A DNA stretch of 64,000 bases from Acanthacorydalis orientalis (lineage: Eukaryota; Arthropoda; Insecta; Megaloptera; Corydalidae). The first letter of the stretch is position 1. Each line of letters opens with the position of its first letter. The DNA is taken from NCBI GenBank assembly GCA_034766995.1, contig CM068315.1, positions 43,660,318 through 43,724,317 of the forward strand. Direction: 5' to 3'. The position numbers were made by a program, and so were the translations under genes. Of the stretch, positions 12,300-25,380 are shown one piece after another. The notes beneath the pieces were generated by a model, which made no database searches, had not been told where the DNA came from, and saw nothing but the letters and a program-made list of their open reading frames with translations.

Positions 12300-12560
12300 G
12301 AATTGTCTTCGTCGGCGTATCGCCGTTATCAAAAAGTGTTCCGTATAACGGGAAACGCCATCTCAGAGAATGCGTATCAACGGAACGACAGAACCTATCG
12401 ACCCTTCGTCATCAATGGGCGGTCAGAGATTTAGCGGCTAAAACTCTAGAGACTGACATGGTGTGCCGTCGGGCGAACCACAGGTACGACAGAACTTAAA
12501 ACCCCTGAATAAACGAACGTTACTGCAGTCAAACCACAGTATAGATACACATCAGTACGT
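12300..12560. promoter_or_regulatory. GC-richer island; possible first exon / promoter
   Basis: This block has many CpGs inside AT-rich DNA. On the plus strand it contains a donor-like CACAG|GTACGA (12485/12486) shortly after an ATG at 12460. On the minus strand I found no good donor. It could be an untranslated or short first exon, or a conserved regulatory island. There is no protein-level evidence. Confidence 0.25.
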
Positions 12561-13339
12561 TGAGACAATAGTCTCATTCTGATGTTTTGTAATACCATGA
12601 AAGCTCTTTATCTTTAACGTTTATGTCGTTTGAAATGGAAGCTTTTACGCTTTACAACAAAACAATATGTACATTTTTCGTTATACACACACCAACAATG
12701 TTTTTAACAGGTTTGTGTAATTTTATTACCTGTTTAACTATAATTACTCTTTTTAATCTTCTTAAAAGAGTTTCTTTTTTTAGATACTATCTCTCTCCAA
12801 ATTCCTTGCCTTTATTTAATTCATAATATATGTAAAAGTTCTTATATAAGAAACCAATAACAAACATACAAATCTAATAAAAAAAAATATATATCACTCA
12901 AAATTCTTTAATGTCTGTAAAACGAATCTGTCATAATTAGATAAGAAATTATGTTAATAATTAAAAAAAAGTACATACTTTTTGATTACATTTTCACGTC
13001 TTTGTTTGTAAAACAATTAATTATATAATTTAATCAAACTTTTATTAAAATCGAATTATGTTATAGACATTTAAAATAAAAACTATAATAAAAACTTTTT
13101 TTAATTATTTTCAATAAACACTCATTAATCCGACGTTCCAATTTAGCACCTGAAATCTAATTTGCATATCTTAATTTAACAATATGTATGTTTAAATTAT
13201 TAAAACATTTTCTGCTAATACATAGTTTATAGATTCAATAAATAGCAGAAGCATGCACTAGTGACAAAAAATTGATTTTGACAAATGAATTTTCACTCTC
13301 CGTATGTTTTAAAAAAATTTGATCGATTATTGGTTACTG

Positions 13340-13450
13340 CCATCGAAATGAGCATAAGTCATTATCAAAATGACCAATTATTAATTATTGAACATTTGAT
13401 CAGAAATGTTTTTCTTGGAGTTTAGAGAGTAAAAATTTATTTGTGAGTGT
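13340..13450 (+). repeat. Dispersed repeat shared with 41.1-41.3 kb
   Basis: The block around 'AATTATTGAACATTTGATCA', followed by 'TTTAGAGAGTAAAAATTTAT' and 'TTTGTGAG', corresponds to 'AATTATTGAACAATTTGATC' and 'ACTAGAGAGTGAAATTTAT' at 41190-41255, in the same orientation. It is short, non-coding and of unknown class. Confidence 0.5.
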
Positions 13451-14609
13451 TATTTTAGCTACAGACCTAAAAATAATAGTTGTTAAAAAAAACTGAGTGT
13501 TATCTATATAGCAAAAAAACAATATTTAAACAAAAATGACTTCAGGCTGTAAGAGTTTAGATATTTTTAAATAGAATGAGAATAACTTCACTCATATTTT
13601 GGGAAAATTAACAATTGTATGGATAATAATTAAAATCATGTATAAAAATGTTTCTATGTTTTAGTATACATTTATTAACTAATTTTTATACAGAACATTA
13701 AATGTCTTATTATAATAATAATTATTATGAATACATCTTCTTAATACAACAAATCTGATGGCAAAAATTCTAAGAATAAGGCTTCAATTTTACTGATTCT
13801 CTTCCTGAATCTACGCTCAAAAGTTTTCATTGAAGAAATAATTTGATTCAACATGCAAAGATCCAAATTATTACCAAGTCATAGTTTTATACTCAAAAAT
13901 AATCTAGAAATAATTATCTACACTTGTATTAAAATCAAAATATATTTCTTGCGTTTAAAATTTGAATATTTTAGAAATACATTTTAAAATATGCCAACAA
14001 TTTTCTAATAAGAAATTCAAACAGATTTTTTCATTTGAGTATTTTCATTTATAATTCAAGAAAGAAAATTGTAGCTTAATTATAGAAAAACTTATTTGAA
14101 TAATTATTGAAACAGATACAAATATGTATTTTCTTGGTATTTATAATTAATATTTATTTTAAAATTGAATTTAAATATTAAAATCGCTCATTCGATACGT
14201 ATATCTTTCTTTAAACATTTAAAAAAATATTTGATAACTAAACGAATAAGAACCGTGTGTAAATTTATAAATTTTTTTAACAGTTTACCGATTCAAAAAT
14301 TTAATAAAAACTAAATTGAGATTAGGAAAATATGGCCGCATTATTAATTGTTTTGTTGTAAGATACATTTCATATATTTTTATTTGTTTTTGTGTGTCTA
14401 TAAATAACCATTTTTGAATTTTTTTTATAATTTAATAAAAAACTTAATAATAAAATTTAATTATTTGTATAACCTAATATGAGAATGAAAAATAATGGAG
14501 TCACCAGCGGAGTACTTTTAATTAAGATTGATTTTAATCTGTAGTATAATTTTTTCATTATCTTTACTACAAACTAAAAAAGTATGATTCCCAATAAATA
14601 AAGAATTAT

Positions 14610-15080
14610 AATCGTTTACTTTCATACCTGTAATTCAATTGATTCAGACTTTATTCAAATAGTCTTCATCTTTTTAGATTACCTGACTTACAGTTTTCCA
14701 TTTCTAGTTTCAGCACATGTTTTGTCTTCATGTAGACTTTAGAGAGTCTCTAATATCAATCTGAAGATAAAAAAGGTGCCAAAAATAGTAGTGGAGAAAA
14801 AATCAAACGATACAAAAAGACAGTCATTATAACAAATATGTCATTTTGATTATTGTCTGTGAGAATAAAAAGGAAATAAGAGCATGTAATTACAGTTTTA
14901 TACTAGAAGAGCATAAAAAAATATTTAAGTTTATTTTAACTGTATTAAAAATGTATTTAAACCTTTATTCTAAAAAATATATTTCTTAAATACTTAAAAT
15001 ACAAATAAAATCATTTCATACAAAAAAAACTATAAGAACATCTCTTTCGTATTTTTTTTCAAAAACATCCTGGTTAGATG
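14610..15080 (+). repeat. Possible third, degenerate copy of the 0.5 kb repeat
   Basis: The anchor 'CTAGTTTCAGCACATGTTTT', followed by 'CTTCATGTAG', aligns with the 'TTAGTTTCAGCGCGTGTATC' and 'CTTTATGTAG' anchors of the copy at 6392-6912. Similarity outside this core is weak by eye. Confidence 0.35.
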
Positions 15081-16034
15081 TTTAGAGTTTCTGTACATTT
15101 TTATAAGTGTGTACAGTTTATTTACATTAATAATAGTATATATAAGATGTTTTACTACGAATAAATATTCTATTTTTTTACGTTTCTATAACTAAATTTG
15201 AAAGTGAGTTTTCTTGTTATCCAAATTTAAAAAATGATATAGAAATAAACTCTTAATTATATTACTAGTAATATTAACTAAATACTTTATTATGTCCTTT
15301 ACCCAATGGATATATCTACATTTAAAGAAAATCAATTAAAAATTAATGATTAAACTATTTAAATTGTTACTTAAAAAACAGATATAATAATTCTTCGAAT
15401 AATCTCTTCTTCGATATTTTTTAAAACAAAAAAGCTCATTCTCATTATAACTAATACACATTAAGTTCTGGTTGTTTAAAACCCACTTTTCGTGCATGTT
15501 TTAAATAGAAAACTTTATAAACTTGCCACGTTTTAAAATTATATTGTTTGGAAACTTTCATGTATATAATGACTAAAAACTTTCATTTAATTATATGATC
15601 TAATTATAATAATTATAGAGATAAAGCTATTAGTTTTTGATTTTCTACTACATTATATATGCATATAAAGAAAGAACACATCAGGAAGAGTAACATCTTT
15701 TTAATGTATATAATTAAACAGGAAAGAAATCAATGCTTAATTTTATTGGATAGTTGTTAAATTATTTACATTTCGAAACTTTTACTGAATTTATGAAGTA
15801 ATTTCTTGAAACAGAGCAATTACATTTAATCAAATATCAAATCGATAATCAATATTTTATTTGCTAGATGAGAACATTTTATGAAACACAATTATACAAA
15901 TACTCCTATGTTTTGAACATAACTCAAATAGTTCTCTTCATCTTCTTTAAATAAATATTTTTAAAATTCGATTTACTTGCAAATATTACTATTTTATAAA
16001 AATGTTATTTTATCTAATGCTTAAACAATTGACC

Positions 16035-16036
<2 letters not shown>

Positions 16037-16073
<37 letters not shown>
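16037..16073. repeat. (TA)n microsatellite
   Basis: A pure TA array. Confidence 0.95.
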
Positions 16074-16077
<4 letters not shown>

Positions 16078-16177
16078 CGTGTGTGTATAAGTGAATAGTA
16101 ATGACAATGTACATATTGTTTGAAAAACATTCCCGTTTCAAATAAACGTTCAAGTTGAAGTACTGTAATATACGTAC

Positions 16178-16319
16178 TGTGGTCGCAGTGACGACCGAAA
16201 GGTCGACTCCTGCGAGGACAAGCTTTGCGGTTAACGGCCGTCATCGTAGTTCCTGCTACCAAAGCTGCAGTGCGCTCTAGCGTGTTCTGACATAACCGAA
16301 CTCTCTTGAGGAATATATA
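16178..16319 (-). promoter_or_regulatory. Candidate TATA/Inr promoter and first exon
   Basis: On the minus strand a TATATATT box (16319-16312) lies 31 bases upstream of an initiator-like TGTCAGA (A at 16288). A GC-richer stretch then runs 111 bases to a donor-like CACA|GTACGT (16178/16177). An ATG at 16244 opens a short frame. Strand and position would suit a distal 5' exon of the potassium channel gene. The plus strand also offers a strong donor (GTAAGTG at about 16415), so orientation is uncertain. Confidence 0.25.
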
Positions 16320-16476
16320 ACTGTTTTGTCTGTTTTTGTCGACGACTGATTTTAAAGCTACTCGTAAAGCTGTTCACAAGTGTGACTGAAACCCAGTGAC
16401 AAACGGAAACATATGTAAGTGTTTTATTTAGTTTTTTTTCCATCACGGACGTATTAAATATTCATTAGAACCATTA

Positions 16477-16479
<3 letters not shown>

Positions 16480-16516
<37 letters not shown>
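16480..16516. repeat. (TA)n microsatellite
   Basis: A pure TA array. Confidence 0.95.
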
Positions 16517-16519
<3 letters not shown>

Positions 16520-16678
16520 CATTTTTCATATTCTTATTCCCAAACCGTGTACCATACCATAAAACATGTATTATTTAAATTTATAATTTTATGAAAAGGA
16601 CGTAAATATATGCATATAACTGACATTTTTCATTTTTAAACGTTCTTATATACCTTACAGAAATCAACAGCAATGTTC

Positions 16679-16686
<8 letters not shown>

Positions 16687-16737
<51 letters not shown>
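16687..16737. repeat. (TA)n microsatellite
   Basis: A pure TA array. Confidence 0.95.
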
Positions 16738-16743
<6 letters not shown>

Positions 16744-17251
16744 AATATATCACACCCTGCTACATATGTTATTTTTTAAATAGTCATTGCTTTGACAGAA
16801 ACATATACTTGATAAAATTTTAAGAAATTTTTTTAACCAAGCATTTTGTTTTATTTTGATTTTTAAACGTTCCTGCTTGTTTATGTTTTCGCTGTCAATA
16901 AAAATATGGAGTTCTTATTTAATTTCTCCAAACAGCTTTTTAATATTTTTTTTATTTGTTGACCAAAAATTCTATATTATTCTTGTTTTATCTTTGTTCA
17001 TTGTAGATACATAAAGTGCACCTTTTTCATATTGATTGATAGATAAAATATCTTATTTTATATATCTTAATTTATCAATCTTTTAATAATTTTTTCTACT
17101 TTTCTTCAATATTTTTTTTGTAATCTTTTACTGTGTTTTAACTAAAATTAATTACTTCTACCTGAATTATTCTGTTCGTTATAATTATCTTTAAATGATT
17201 GGGTGTTATTTCAAATTTTATTCATTTATCAACACTTCTTCAGTTATAATT

Positions 17252-17753
17252 ACCGTATATCTCGGCAGATAAAGCGACCCTTAAAACCCAAAAATTTTTT
17301 TCAGAAAATAGGGAGTCGGCTTATACACTCAACACAAAAACAAAAACTTTAAAAAATTGTGAAGAATTTATTTTGCTTCTGTGGAAATTAAATTATTTAT
17401 TTTATGATAAGGAACTTAAATTTTGGTATATAACAAAAATTCATTGAATAATTCATCTTAAATAATAAAATTAAAAATAAAATACATAGCCATAGCGTTC
17501 TAGATACAAGCCGGGCACGATATTTTAAAACACAGTATGTCAATACAAGGTGATAATTCATTTTTGAAATTTTAAATCGAAAAATGTATTTCTCCTCATT
17601 TTGATTTTGGACATAAAATTATATTGTAACATGTAAAAGAGATATTTTATTTAGGATCATCTTATACGATTGATATATGATAAATGTATAAATTTTATCT
17701 TAAAATTTCGACCTCGTCTTATACGTAAATCGCCTTATATTCCGAGATGTACG
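17252..17753 (+). mobile_element. Long-TIR non-autonomous DNA transposon, copy 1
   Basis: The left end reads 'CCGTATATCTCGGCAGATAA' then AGCGACC. The right end, read inward, is 'CGTACATCTCGGAATATAAG' then GCGA. A second, sub-terminal pair of 'TCTTATACG'-type motifs lies inside both ends. The interior aligns with 23052-23588 throughout, including 'ACATAGCCATAGC' and the 'GCACGAT' motif that follows. No open frame is visible. Superfamily is not assigned because the target-site duplication is unclear. Confidence 0.75.
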
Positions 17754-18793
17754 TTAATTGTTTCTGAGTATCATAAAATATATAGAACTAAATCCTAACT
17801 ATTTATTACATAAAGAAAATTTAAACCATTTTTGAAAATAAATTTTCTAAAAAAATTTCTTATTGTCATTTGAAACATTATTTTTGTTGTAATTTTCTAT
17901 AATCGAATTCATTCCTTGATGAATGATGATCTTACTCTGGAGATAAGTTAATGTTTAAGATCAATTATAGAAATCTCTAATATGAACAAAATAAATACAT
18001 CACGCACACAGTTAAAAAATCGAATATAATTAAAATATTTCTTGCCAAAATCCTTTTTAATTTTTATAAAAAAATATTCTAACTGAAAATTAATAGAATT
18101 CGAACATCATAATTGAAAATGTCTAAATAAGAAGATTGAGTTCTTTCTATAAGAGCGATCAATTTTTAAGTTGTATTTGTATAAGAGTGATAAAATATGG
18201 TCCCACATATAGTCAATACATATTACTAACCCCAATGTGTTTCCATTTGCGGAGCCACACATATTTTGGCACCACAAATGCTCGTGTGAAAACATTCTTC
18301 TAGATTCAAATCACACAAAACTTTAGTTCACGAATCAATGGATATCACATGGAATTGAAGCATTTTAAAACCGCAGAGCGGATCATTTCAGAAATTGGTT
18401 AACGGAACTCCAGAATACTAAAATCAGAGATGGTTTCTATATTGCTCGGCATTGTTTTATCCGGTTCCATTCTTGTTATACAGATGTTCACTCATGACTA
18501 TTTTTTTCAGAAGGAAATAAATTCATGTACTAGTTGAGAATAAACACTACACTTAAAATAAAAATATCAAAAAATTGTCTTGATATTCAGTTTCAAACAA
18601 TAAAAGTGAATCAAGCAATCCAAATAGAATGAAACCATGTAGAAAAAATAAAGCTCTGACAAAAATACTTGCATTTAATTTATTATTATAAAAAATATTA
18701 AGTTTTAATTGAAATGAATTATTTGAATTACTATTTCTTTAAGATATTTTGAACAAACTTTAATGTTTAAAAAAATATTAGAATATTTTTCAT

Positions 18794-18824
18794 ACATATA
18801 CATATATATATATATATATATATA
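18794..18824. repeat. (TA)n microsatellite
   Basis: A short TA array. Confidence 0.9.
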
Positions 18825-19128
18825 CAGTGCGTTCAAATATAAAATGATGAAATCAAAACTAGTAAAAAATAAACATTTACATTTGTAACTTGTAAATATC
18901 ATATTAGTGAAAGATTTATGCATAAAAGATGGTAGACTTTATTAAAAAGGATTAAGTAACATCTAATTACACATGTTTACGAACGCACGAGACATAGTTT
19001 TAATTATTTATTTTATTCATACATAAAAACGAATAATAACTTTGATTTCGTGTTAAATGTAAATTGAAAATATTCTGTTTTTTAGAGAAAATGTAACTTT
19101 ATTTTTGTAATCAGTGAATGTATGATAA

Positions 19129-19129
<1 letters not shown>

Positions 19130-19189
<60 letters not shown>
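19130..19189. repeat. (TA)n microsatellite
   Basis: A pure TA array flanked by the inverted motifs GATAAG and CTTATC, so array plus flanks can form a long hairpin. Confidence 0.95.
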
Positions 19190-19190
<1 letters not shown>

Positions 19191-21043
19191 TTATCCCATG
19201 GAAAGATTCTGTTAGATGTAAGTATTGTTAAATTTTGTGAATGTAAAGATATTTTATACATGTAAGATGAATGGATCACTGATAAATATTCGTATGTTGT
19301 ATATACATATATGTTTAAAAATACGTTTTCAGTTACACTTGACTAATGTTTATAATATTTGTAATTAACATCGCATTGAAACACGGAATGTTATAATAAA
19401 AAAAATCATATTAAGACATTAGATATATCTTAAACATTCCATCGCCTGTGTCTCTCTTTCGTATGTGGTGTTTATTGCAACGAAGAACGATACATTTATA
19501 ATAAACGTATGTATAAATATTTATCGTTGCCATTGTATTTGAAGAAAAAATCGAAATAAACTATCTGTATAGAAAATGGACAAAGTTTATTCTTATTCAC
19601 GTTTATTTTTTGTTTACAACTAAAAGAATCGAAACTTGTATGACGTCTCGAAACATGAATCATTGTGGTGATTGTGCATATTTTCTTTTATTTTTTTCAT
19701 ATCAATTCATTATAAAATAATGACAAATGTCATAAATATTTTACGATATATTTTTAAGAATATTTCTTTCAAGAATGTAGCCATACATGTTAAATTAATC
19801 TAACAGGTAAGTTAATTATTTATTTAATTAAAATTTAAATCGTTCACTTCATGCTATCTTATTAATCAAATTAAATGCACTATCAAACAGAATAACTCAT
19901 ATTCTAACAGGAATTTACTTTGAATGGTACGAGTTGATTTGAAACGCTTTCAATAAAATAGGAACAAATACGCGTAAACACATTTGTAGCGATTGTTTAG
20001 AACGTTTGATAATTAATTTGGACTAAAATATGAACACAAAAGCAATGCTGTACCTTTGAATGCACATAGAGAATAATACAAGCAGGACAAAACGTTTTGT
20101 TGTGCTGAAAATGGCATTGAAAAGTCGTATTATAATGTTGGAATGTTTAACAGAATATTAAAATAATAAAACTCGTAGAAGTATGATCAAGAAGGAAAAT
20201 TATACAAATAAGCCGTATTTATTTATTAAAATTGAAAATAATAATAAATAAGTAATTTTTAAATATATTTCTTGAAATAAAACTGTTAATTTTCAGATAT
20301 AAATAAAATAATGAACGATAATTAAATACTGAATAATATTAAAATGTTTGGTAAATTATATTTTTAAGTATCGCAAAACATAACAATTCTTAATTATTTT
20401 TATAAGGATAGAGAAACGATTTTTCGGCCAGAATTCAATTTATGATCATTTAGAAAATTTAAATCATTTTTCTATACAAATAACGTATATCTTTAAAAAA
20501 GTTGTAATAACAGAGTATATTCCATATTTTATATAAATAGTCACCAATTGGAGCCACATTTATCCACAGTTTTAAGGACTGTACAACGATACAGATTTAA
20601 TCCCACATCGTTATCTTAAGAAAATTGAAATTTTTAACTCATTCAGCAAATATTGTTGAAAAAATACTTTTATTTGATATCATTGATGTTTTGATTACTT
20701 TATTAAATTGATATGCAGCATGAATACATTTTTTAAATTATTTTATTCATAGATTTTCAAAAATCCAAAATAATCAGACACGAAATGCATGTAAAACATT
20801 ATTTGTTTCCACTCGAGATTAGTATTATTAGTATTCTTAGCAGGACCGGAAAAAAGGAAATTGCGACAGATGCAAGGCAGCCAGGATTGAAATATTCTAG
20901 ATGATCCGAAATCCAAAGAATAATATACTTTTAGGATTTTGAAAATGATCAATAATCATTTATTTAAGATGTTTTATCAGAAAATATTTTGTGATAAAAC
21001 ATCATTTTTGTTTAATAAGTATTTAATATCAGTTTCTATATGT

Positions 21044-21370
21044 TTAACACGTTAAATTCCGGACCAATTTTATATGACTTGTCCAGGGCGCCGTAACGAT
21101 TTTTTTTATTGTGCGATGCAAATTGCGTACTAAAATATAATACACAAAAGTTAAGTTGAACTGTATTATCATGTTTTATCGGTGACCTCCGCGGTAATGT
21201 AGTGCGTTTTTTCGATAACGCTTCTATTTTTTATGGTGTATTAGATTTTTAACATCATTGTAATAATGATAATAATATTGGAAATTTTAGTATTAGCCAT
21301 TTACTTGAATTATGTGTTTTTCTTGACGTCGCCGATCACCAGTGACCCCCTGGGATTCAACATATTGATA
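21044..21370. mobile_element. Possible piggyBac-like MITE remnant
   Basis: The left end is TTAA followed by 'CACGTTAAATTCCGG'. The right end read inward is TCAA followed by 'TATGTTGAATCCCAGGGG'. The imperfect inverted repeats, GTT(A/G)AAT(T/C)CC, and the TTAA at the left end suggest piggyBac-type mobilisation; the right TTAA would have mutated. The interior is GC-richer than its surroundings. The evidence is suggestive only. Confidence 0.35.
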
Positions 21371-23051
21371 TTTAAAGTAATTTATTTTTATTATCATTAT
21401 TTTTATTTTTTTGAGCATTTACTATGATTTATATAACTAGTATATAAAATTATTAACATTTTATTTGTGTAAAAACTTCTTAAATCTTACATGTTTACGT
21501 TTTTACTCAAAAGTCATGATACCCACATCCAAACTTATCAAATTACTGATTATTAGACAATATATATTTTTGAATTACATATTATTTATTAACTAAAACT
21601 GTATACAGTAGAATCTCAAAAACGTGTACCTCTAAAAACGAGAAACTTTTTCTTTTTTTTTGGAAATTTTTATTTCAAGATCCATTATAAACAATTCAAA
21701 CCTTAAAAAAAAAGAAACTTTTTTTGGTAAGAAATTAAAACTGTTATTAAATAAATCAAAATAGTATTTTTTAGATCATTCCCATTCGAAAACTTAAACA
21801 TACTTAGATTTAATTGGTTCAAGTTTTCAATATACGTTGTTATGGCGTTTTTGACGTAGAATTACGTCTATAGTTTTATTAAACGGGGTGTCATGTAATC
21901 AGTGGGAGCGTTGCCAAATGCTCTAATGCAGGTTCGCGCTCAGTACGGCACAACCGTTCAACCGATTCACATCGGATTAAAGTGTTTAATAACTAAAGGA
22001 CTTCGGAACCTAACAATGTTTCATTTGTTAAAATCCATTAATTGGATTAAAAGTTATGACCGTAAAAATTTTAACATCGATTTTCATGTTGTCGGCATTA
22101 AAAGGTGAATATCTCGAAAACTATCGTACGATAAACATTAAAATGTATGCGGATAGAGCTTTAAAAACTATTTTAGAAGAAATCACATTAATTTTTGTGA
22201 TTTTTAAAAATTTTCTAAAATTAAGCTATCAAATTTGTCAACATCTCTCAAATTCAAGATGAGCAGAAAAACGTTTATGGAACGTGCAATAAACCACAGA
22301 AAACATAATGTGAAGGAAAAGTGAAGGTCGGAGAGTTCGAAAAAAAATGTTTTGATCCCATCAAAAAAGACAAAAATGTATTTTTAAACAACTTAAAACA
22401 TTTTTACTTTTCTAACCGGACGTAATTCTAAGTAAACTCCTGCAATTTAGTACATATACAACCCCCATTTTTTTCATTTGCATCAAATGTCTGTTCTTCA
22501 ATAGTTTTGAAAAGTGTTCCATCTTCAAGTAGATGTTAAAGATAAATTTTCAAATCCGATATGTATTCAACATAGCTGAAAATATACAGCAGATTCAAAA
22601 AAACTAAGGCCATCGAGAAAATGTATCAATAGGATAACAGGTATAAAAAAATACAATTATAATATTTTTCATTTATACTACTGCATATTAATGATTATTT
22701 TCATATTGATATAGAACTGATATATTAAAAGAGCAATATTAGATGAAAAATGCATAGTTCATAATGATAATAATTAAAAAACTAATTGCGAACATATCTG
22801 AGGACAAATTTGATCCAGACAAATTATACCAAAAAGCTATCACTTTTCTAAATTTTATGCTACTATTTAGATGGACTCTGGGAAAAATTATCTAGTATAA
22901 ATTATTGCGACTTAAACTCATTATTTCTATAAAACTCTGTTGTATTCAATTTAGGAAATTATGAATAAAAATTCAAAAGAAACTACAATCACAAACGAAT
23001 AGTTCAAACTTATCAAGTATGCTTATCTACAAATATGCATAATAAAAATTA

Positions 23052-23588
23052 TCGTATCTCTCGGCGTATTAGGCGACCCTTAAAATTCAAAAATTCTTCA
23101 AAAAACAAGGGGTTATCTTATACGGTCAATACAAGAACAGAACGTTTAAAACAACACAAAGAATTTATTGTGATTATATTTTAAATAATTCTTTATTTTT
23201 TAAAAAAAAACGAACTTAAACTTCGGTATATAACATATATTCATTGAATATATTCAAAGAATTTGTTATATACCAAAGAATAAATAATTTATTTTAAATA
23301 AAAAAATTTAAAAATAAAATACATAGCCATAGCCTTCGAGATACAAACCGTGCACGATGTTTTTAATAGACAGTATGTCAAATCAGGGTGATATTTCATT
23401 TTTGAATTTTTAAATCGAAAAATGTAATTCTCCTGATTTTGATTTAAGAGATAAAACTGTATTATAACTTGTGAGAGAAGTGTTTAATTTAGGATCGTCT
23501 TATACGACCGATATATGACAATTGTATAAATTTTATCATAAAATTTCGACTGGTCTTATACGTAGGTCGGCTTATATGCCAAGATAGA
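23052..23588 (+). mobile_element. Long-TIR non-autonomous DNA transposon, copy 2
   Basis: This is the second copy of the element at 17252-17753, same orientation. The left end has 'CTCGGCGTATTAGGCGACCC' and the right end, read inward, 'CTTGGCATATAAGCCGACCT'. The interior is alignable throughout, with a short local tandem duplication of 'CATTGAATATATTCAAAGAA'-type sequence near 23240-23290 that is absent from copy 1. Confidence 0.75.
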
Positions 23589-25380
23589 GGCATTTTTAAT
23601 AAAATATTTGTATTCAATTGAAAAAGTTTGGCACATCTCACTTATTTTTTAAACATTATTCTATCATATTGTCGTCTGCTTTTCTCTCTACATTTTCTAG
23701 TAAGAAAAACAACAACAATTCAAACATTGTCATTACAGATATTTTTAGATTTGACGCGAAAGAAAGTTTACAAACAAAAGATAACAAAAATTTGTGAGAC
23801 AAGTTAGAAAATATTTAATCGATTAAAAATATTTTTTCAGTAATTTAAATTCAAAATACAGTTTAAATCAATAAAAAAAAATAAAGTTAATTTAGATCCG
23901 ATGAACACAGTAGTATTACTTTTCTCTTACTATAGATGTGCAATACGTTTCTTTGAAAAACGAGCGATTAACCTTGTAAAACTTGTCTGCAAACAACATA
24001 AACAAACGAAACAAATGTCACTTTTCGATTAAAAAAAAAGTACGCACTACTTAATATTCAGATGAATGAGAAACACAACAAAGATAGATTAAATACGACA
24101 GAAATGCACTGTTAGATGCCGCCACATTCACAGTTTATCCATTGTTCGTGCAATTTAGTAGGTCGCGGTCACAGAACTATACAACACATACTAGGTTAGG
24201 AATAAAACAGACCAGGTGCTACACACACACGTTATGCACATCGAAATAAACGAATTAAAATTATATTTCCAACGCAGTTCGTTCATAAAACTCAACAATA
24301 AACTTTCACTGACGCTGTGTTAACCAATACCGGCCACAGTACTATCCACACAATTCTGTACGTTAGTTAAATAATTTAAATATGGATTCACATGTTACTA
24401 AAAAAAGGTATAAAAATATTATATGAAAAGTAAGTGACTTAACATATCAACAAACTGATAAGTTCTGAGCCAGTGTTTCTAAACACTTATTATAAAGATT
24501 TACATGCTGTATGTAAATCAAGTAAATTGATTGTAGGACGCGAGACGCCTCTCTCGAATTTCGTCGTTATATGTTATGTGTTTAATGTTTATTTAATTTT
24601 CTTATACATGTTTCATCCATTGCACTGTGTACAGAATCATATCATTCAGTATGTTGGCGTTTTTTTATTGGAAACCACTCGTTTTTTATCTATTTGATAA
24701 TGCAGACTGTAAGTAATATTTTACAAATGACAATGGTTCGTTTATCATATTTTATTTTAATATTACGATACTTAGTATGCTGTCAACGCTTATCACACTT
24801 TATTCAATTACAACGTAAATATATGCATATCAATAATTGTTTTTAAATGTGTATATAAATTTATTGGTGAATGTAAATATTTATATAGAAATGTTTTTGA
24901 TATCTCTACAAACAAAATAATTGAAACGATTTTGTTGTTCTTTATTAATTTATTGAACTTCACAATAGTCATCGACAGATATCAACAAGTTATTTCTTTT
25001 AAACAATCCATGCAATAAAGACATAGATTTAAATATTAATTTTATGGAATCAGCATTATTTGAATTTTCCAAATTGATACATTCCTCATAGGCAACGATT
25101 AAGATTCAAACTTACAAAATTCAACACCATTCTCAAATAATTGTATTATCATAAATAAAAAATAATATCAAAAAATTTTATAAAATATCTTGATAAATGT
25201 TTAGTGTCCAATGTGTTTGTTAGAGCTTGAAATTAATTACAATCTTCCATTCAAGAACCATTCCCTTCTTATGTTATAAGTCTTTAAGGAAAGATTAAGA
25301 GTGATTTCAGACGAGCTATTTAGACGTGTTTCCACAATTGGAAACAAAATGGTCAATATTTACATTCATATAGTCTATAC

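Larger units (their letters stand above)
7095..16177. other. AT-rich intergenic or 5'-flanking region
   Basis: No coding exon could be supported here. It holds (TA)n arrays, a long-TIR MITE (7999-8422), a degenerate repeat copy (14610-15080), a repeat shared with 41.2 kb (13340-13450) and one GC-richer island (12300-12560). Everything else looks like unstructured AT-rich DNA. Confidence 0.6.

Noticed and set aside
12623..12826. 67-codon hydrophobic plus-strand frame
   Set aside because: AT-rich codons by chance; no conserved motif and no splice or promoter support.
18107..18295. Minus-strand frame with Cys/His/Trp content
   Set aside because: Short, isolated, no recognisable domain or splice sites.
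21600..21650. CAGTAGAATCTCAAAAACGT, resembling the end of a pogo/Tigger-type element
   Set aside because: I could not find the matching inverted end downstream, so no element can be delimited.
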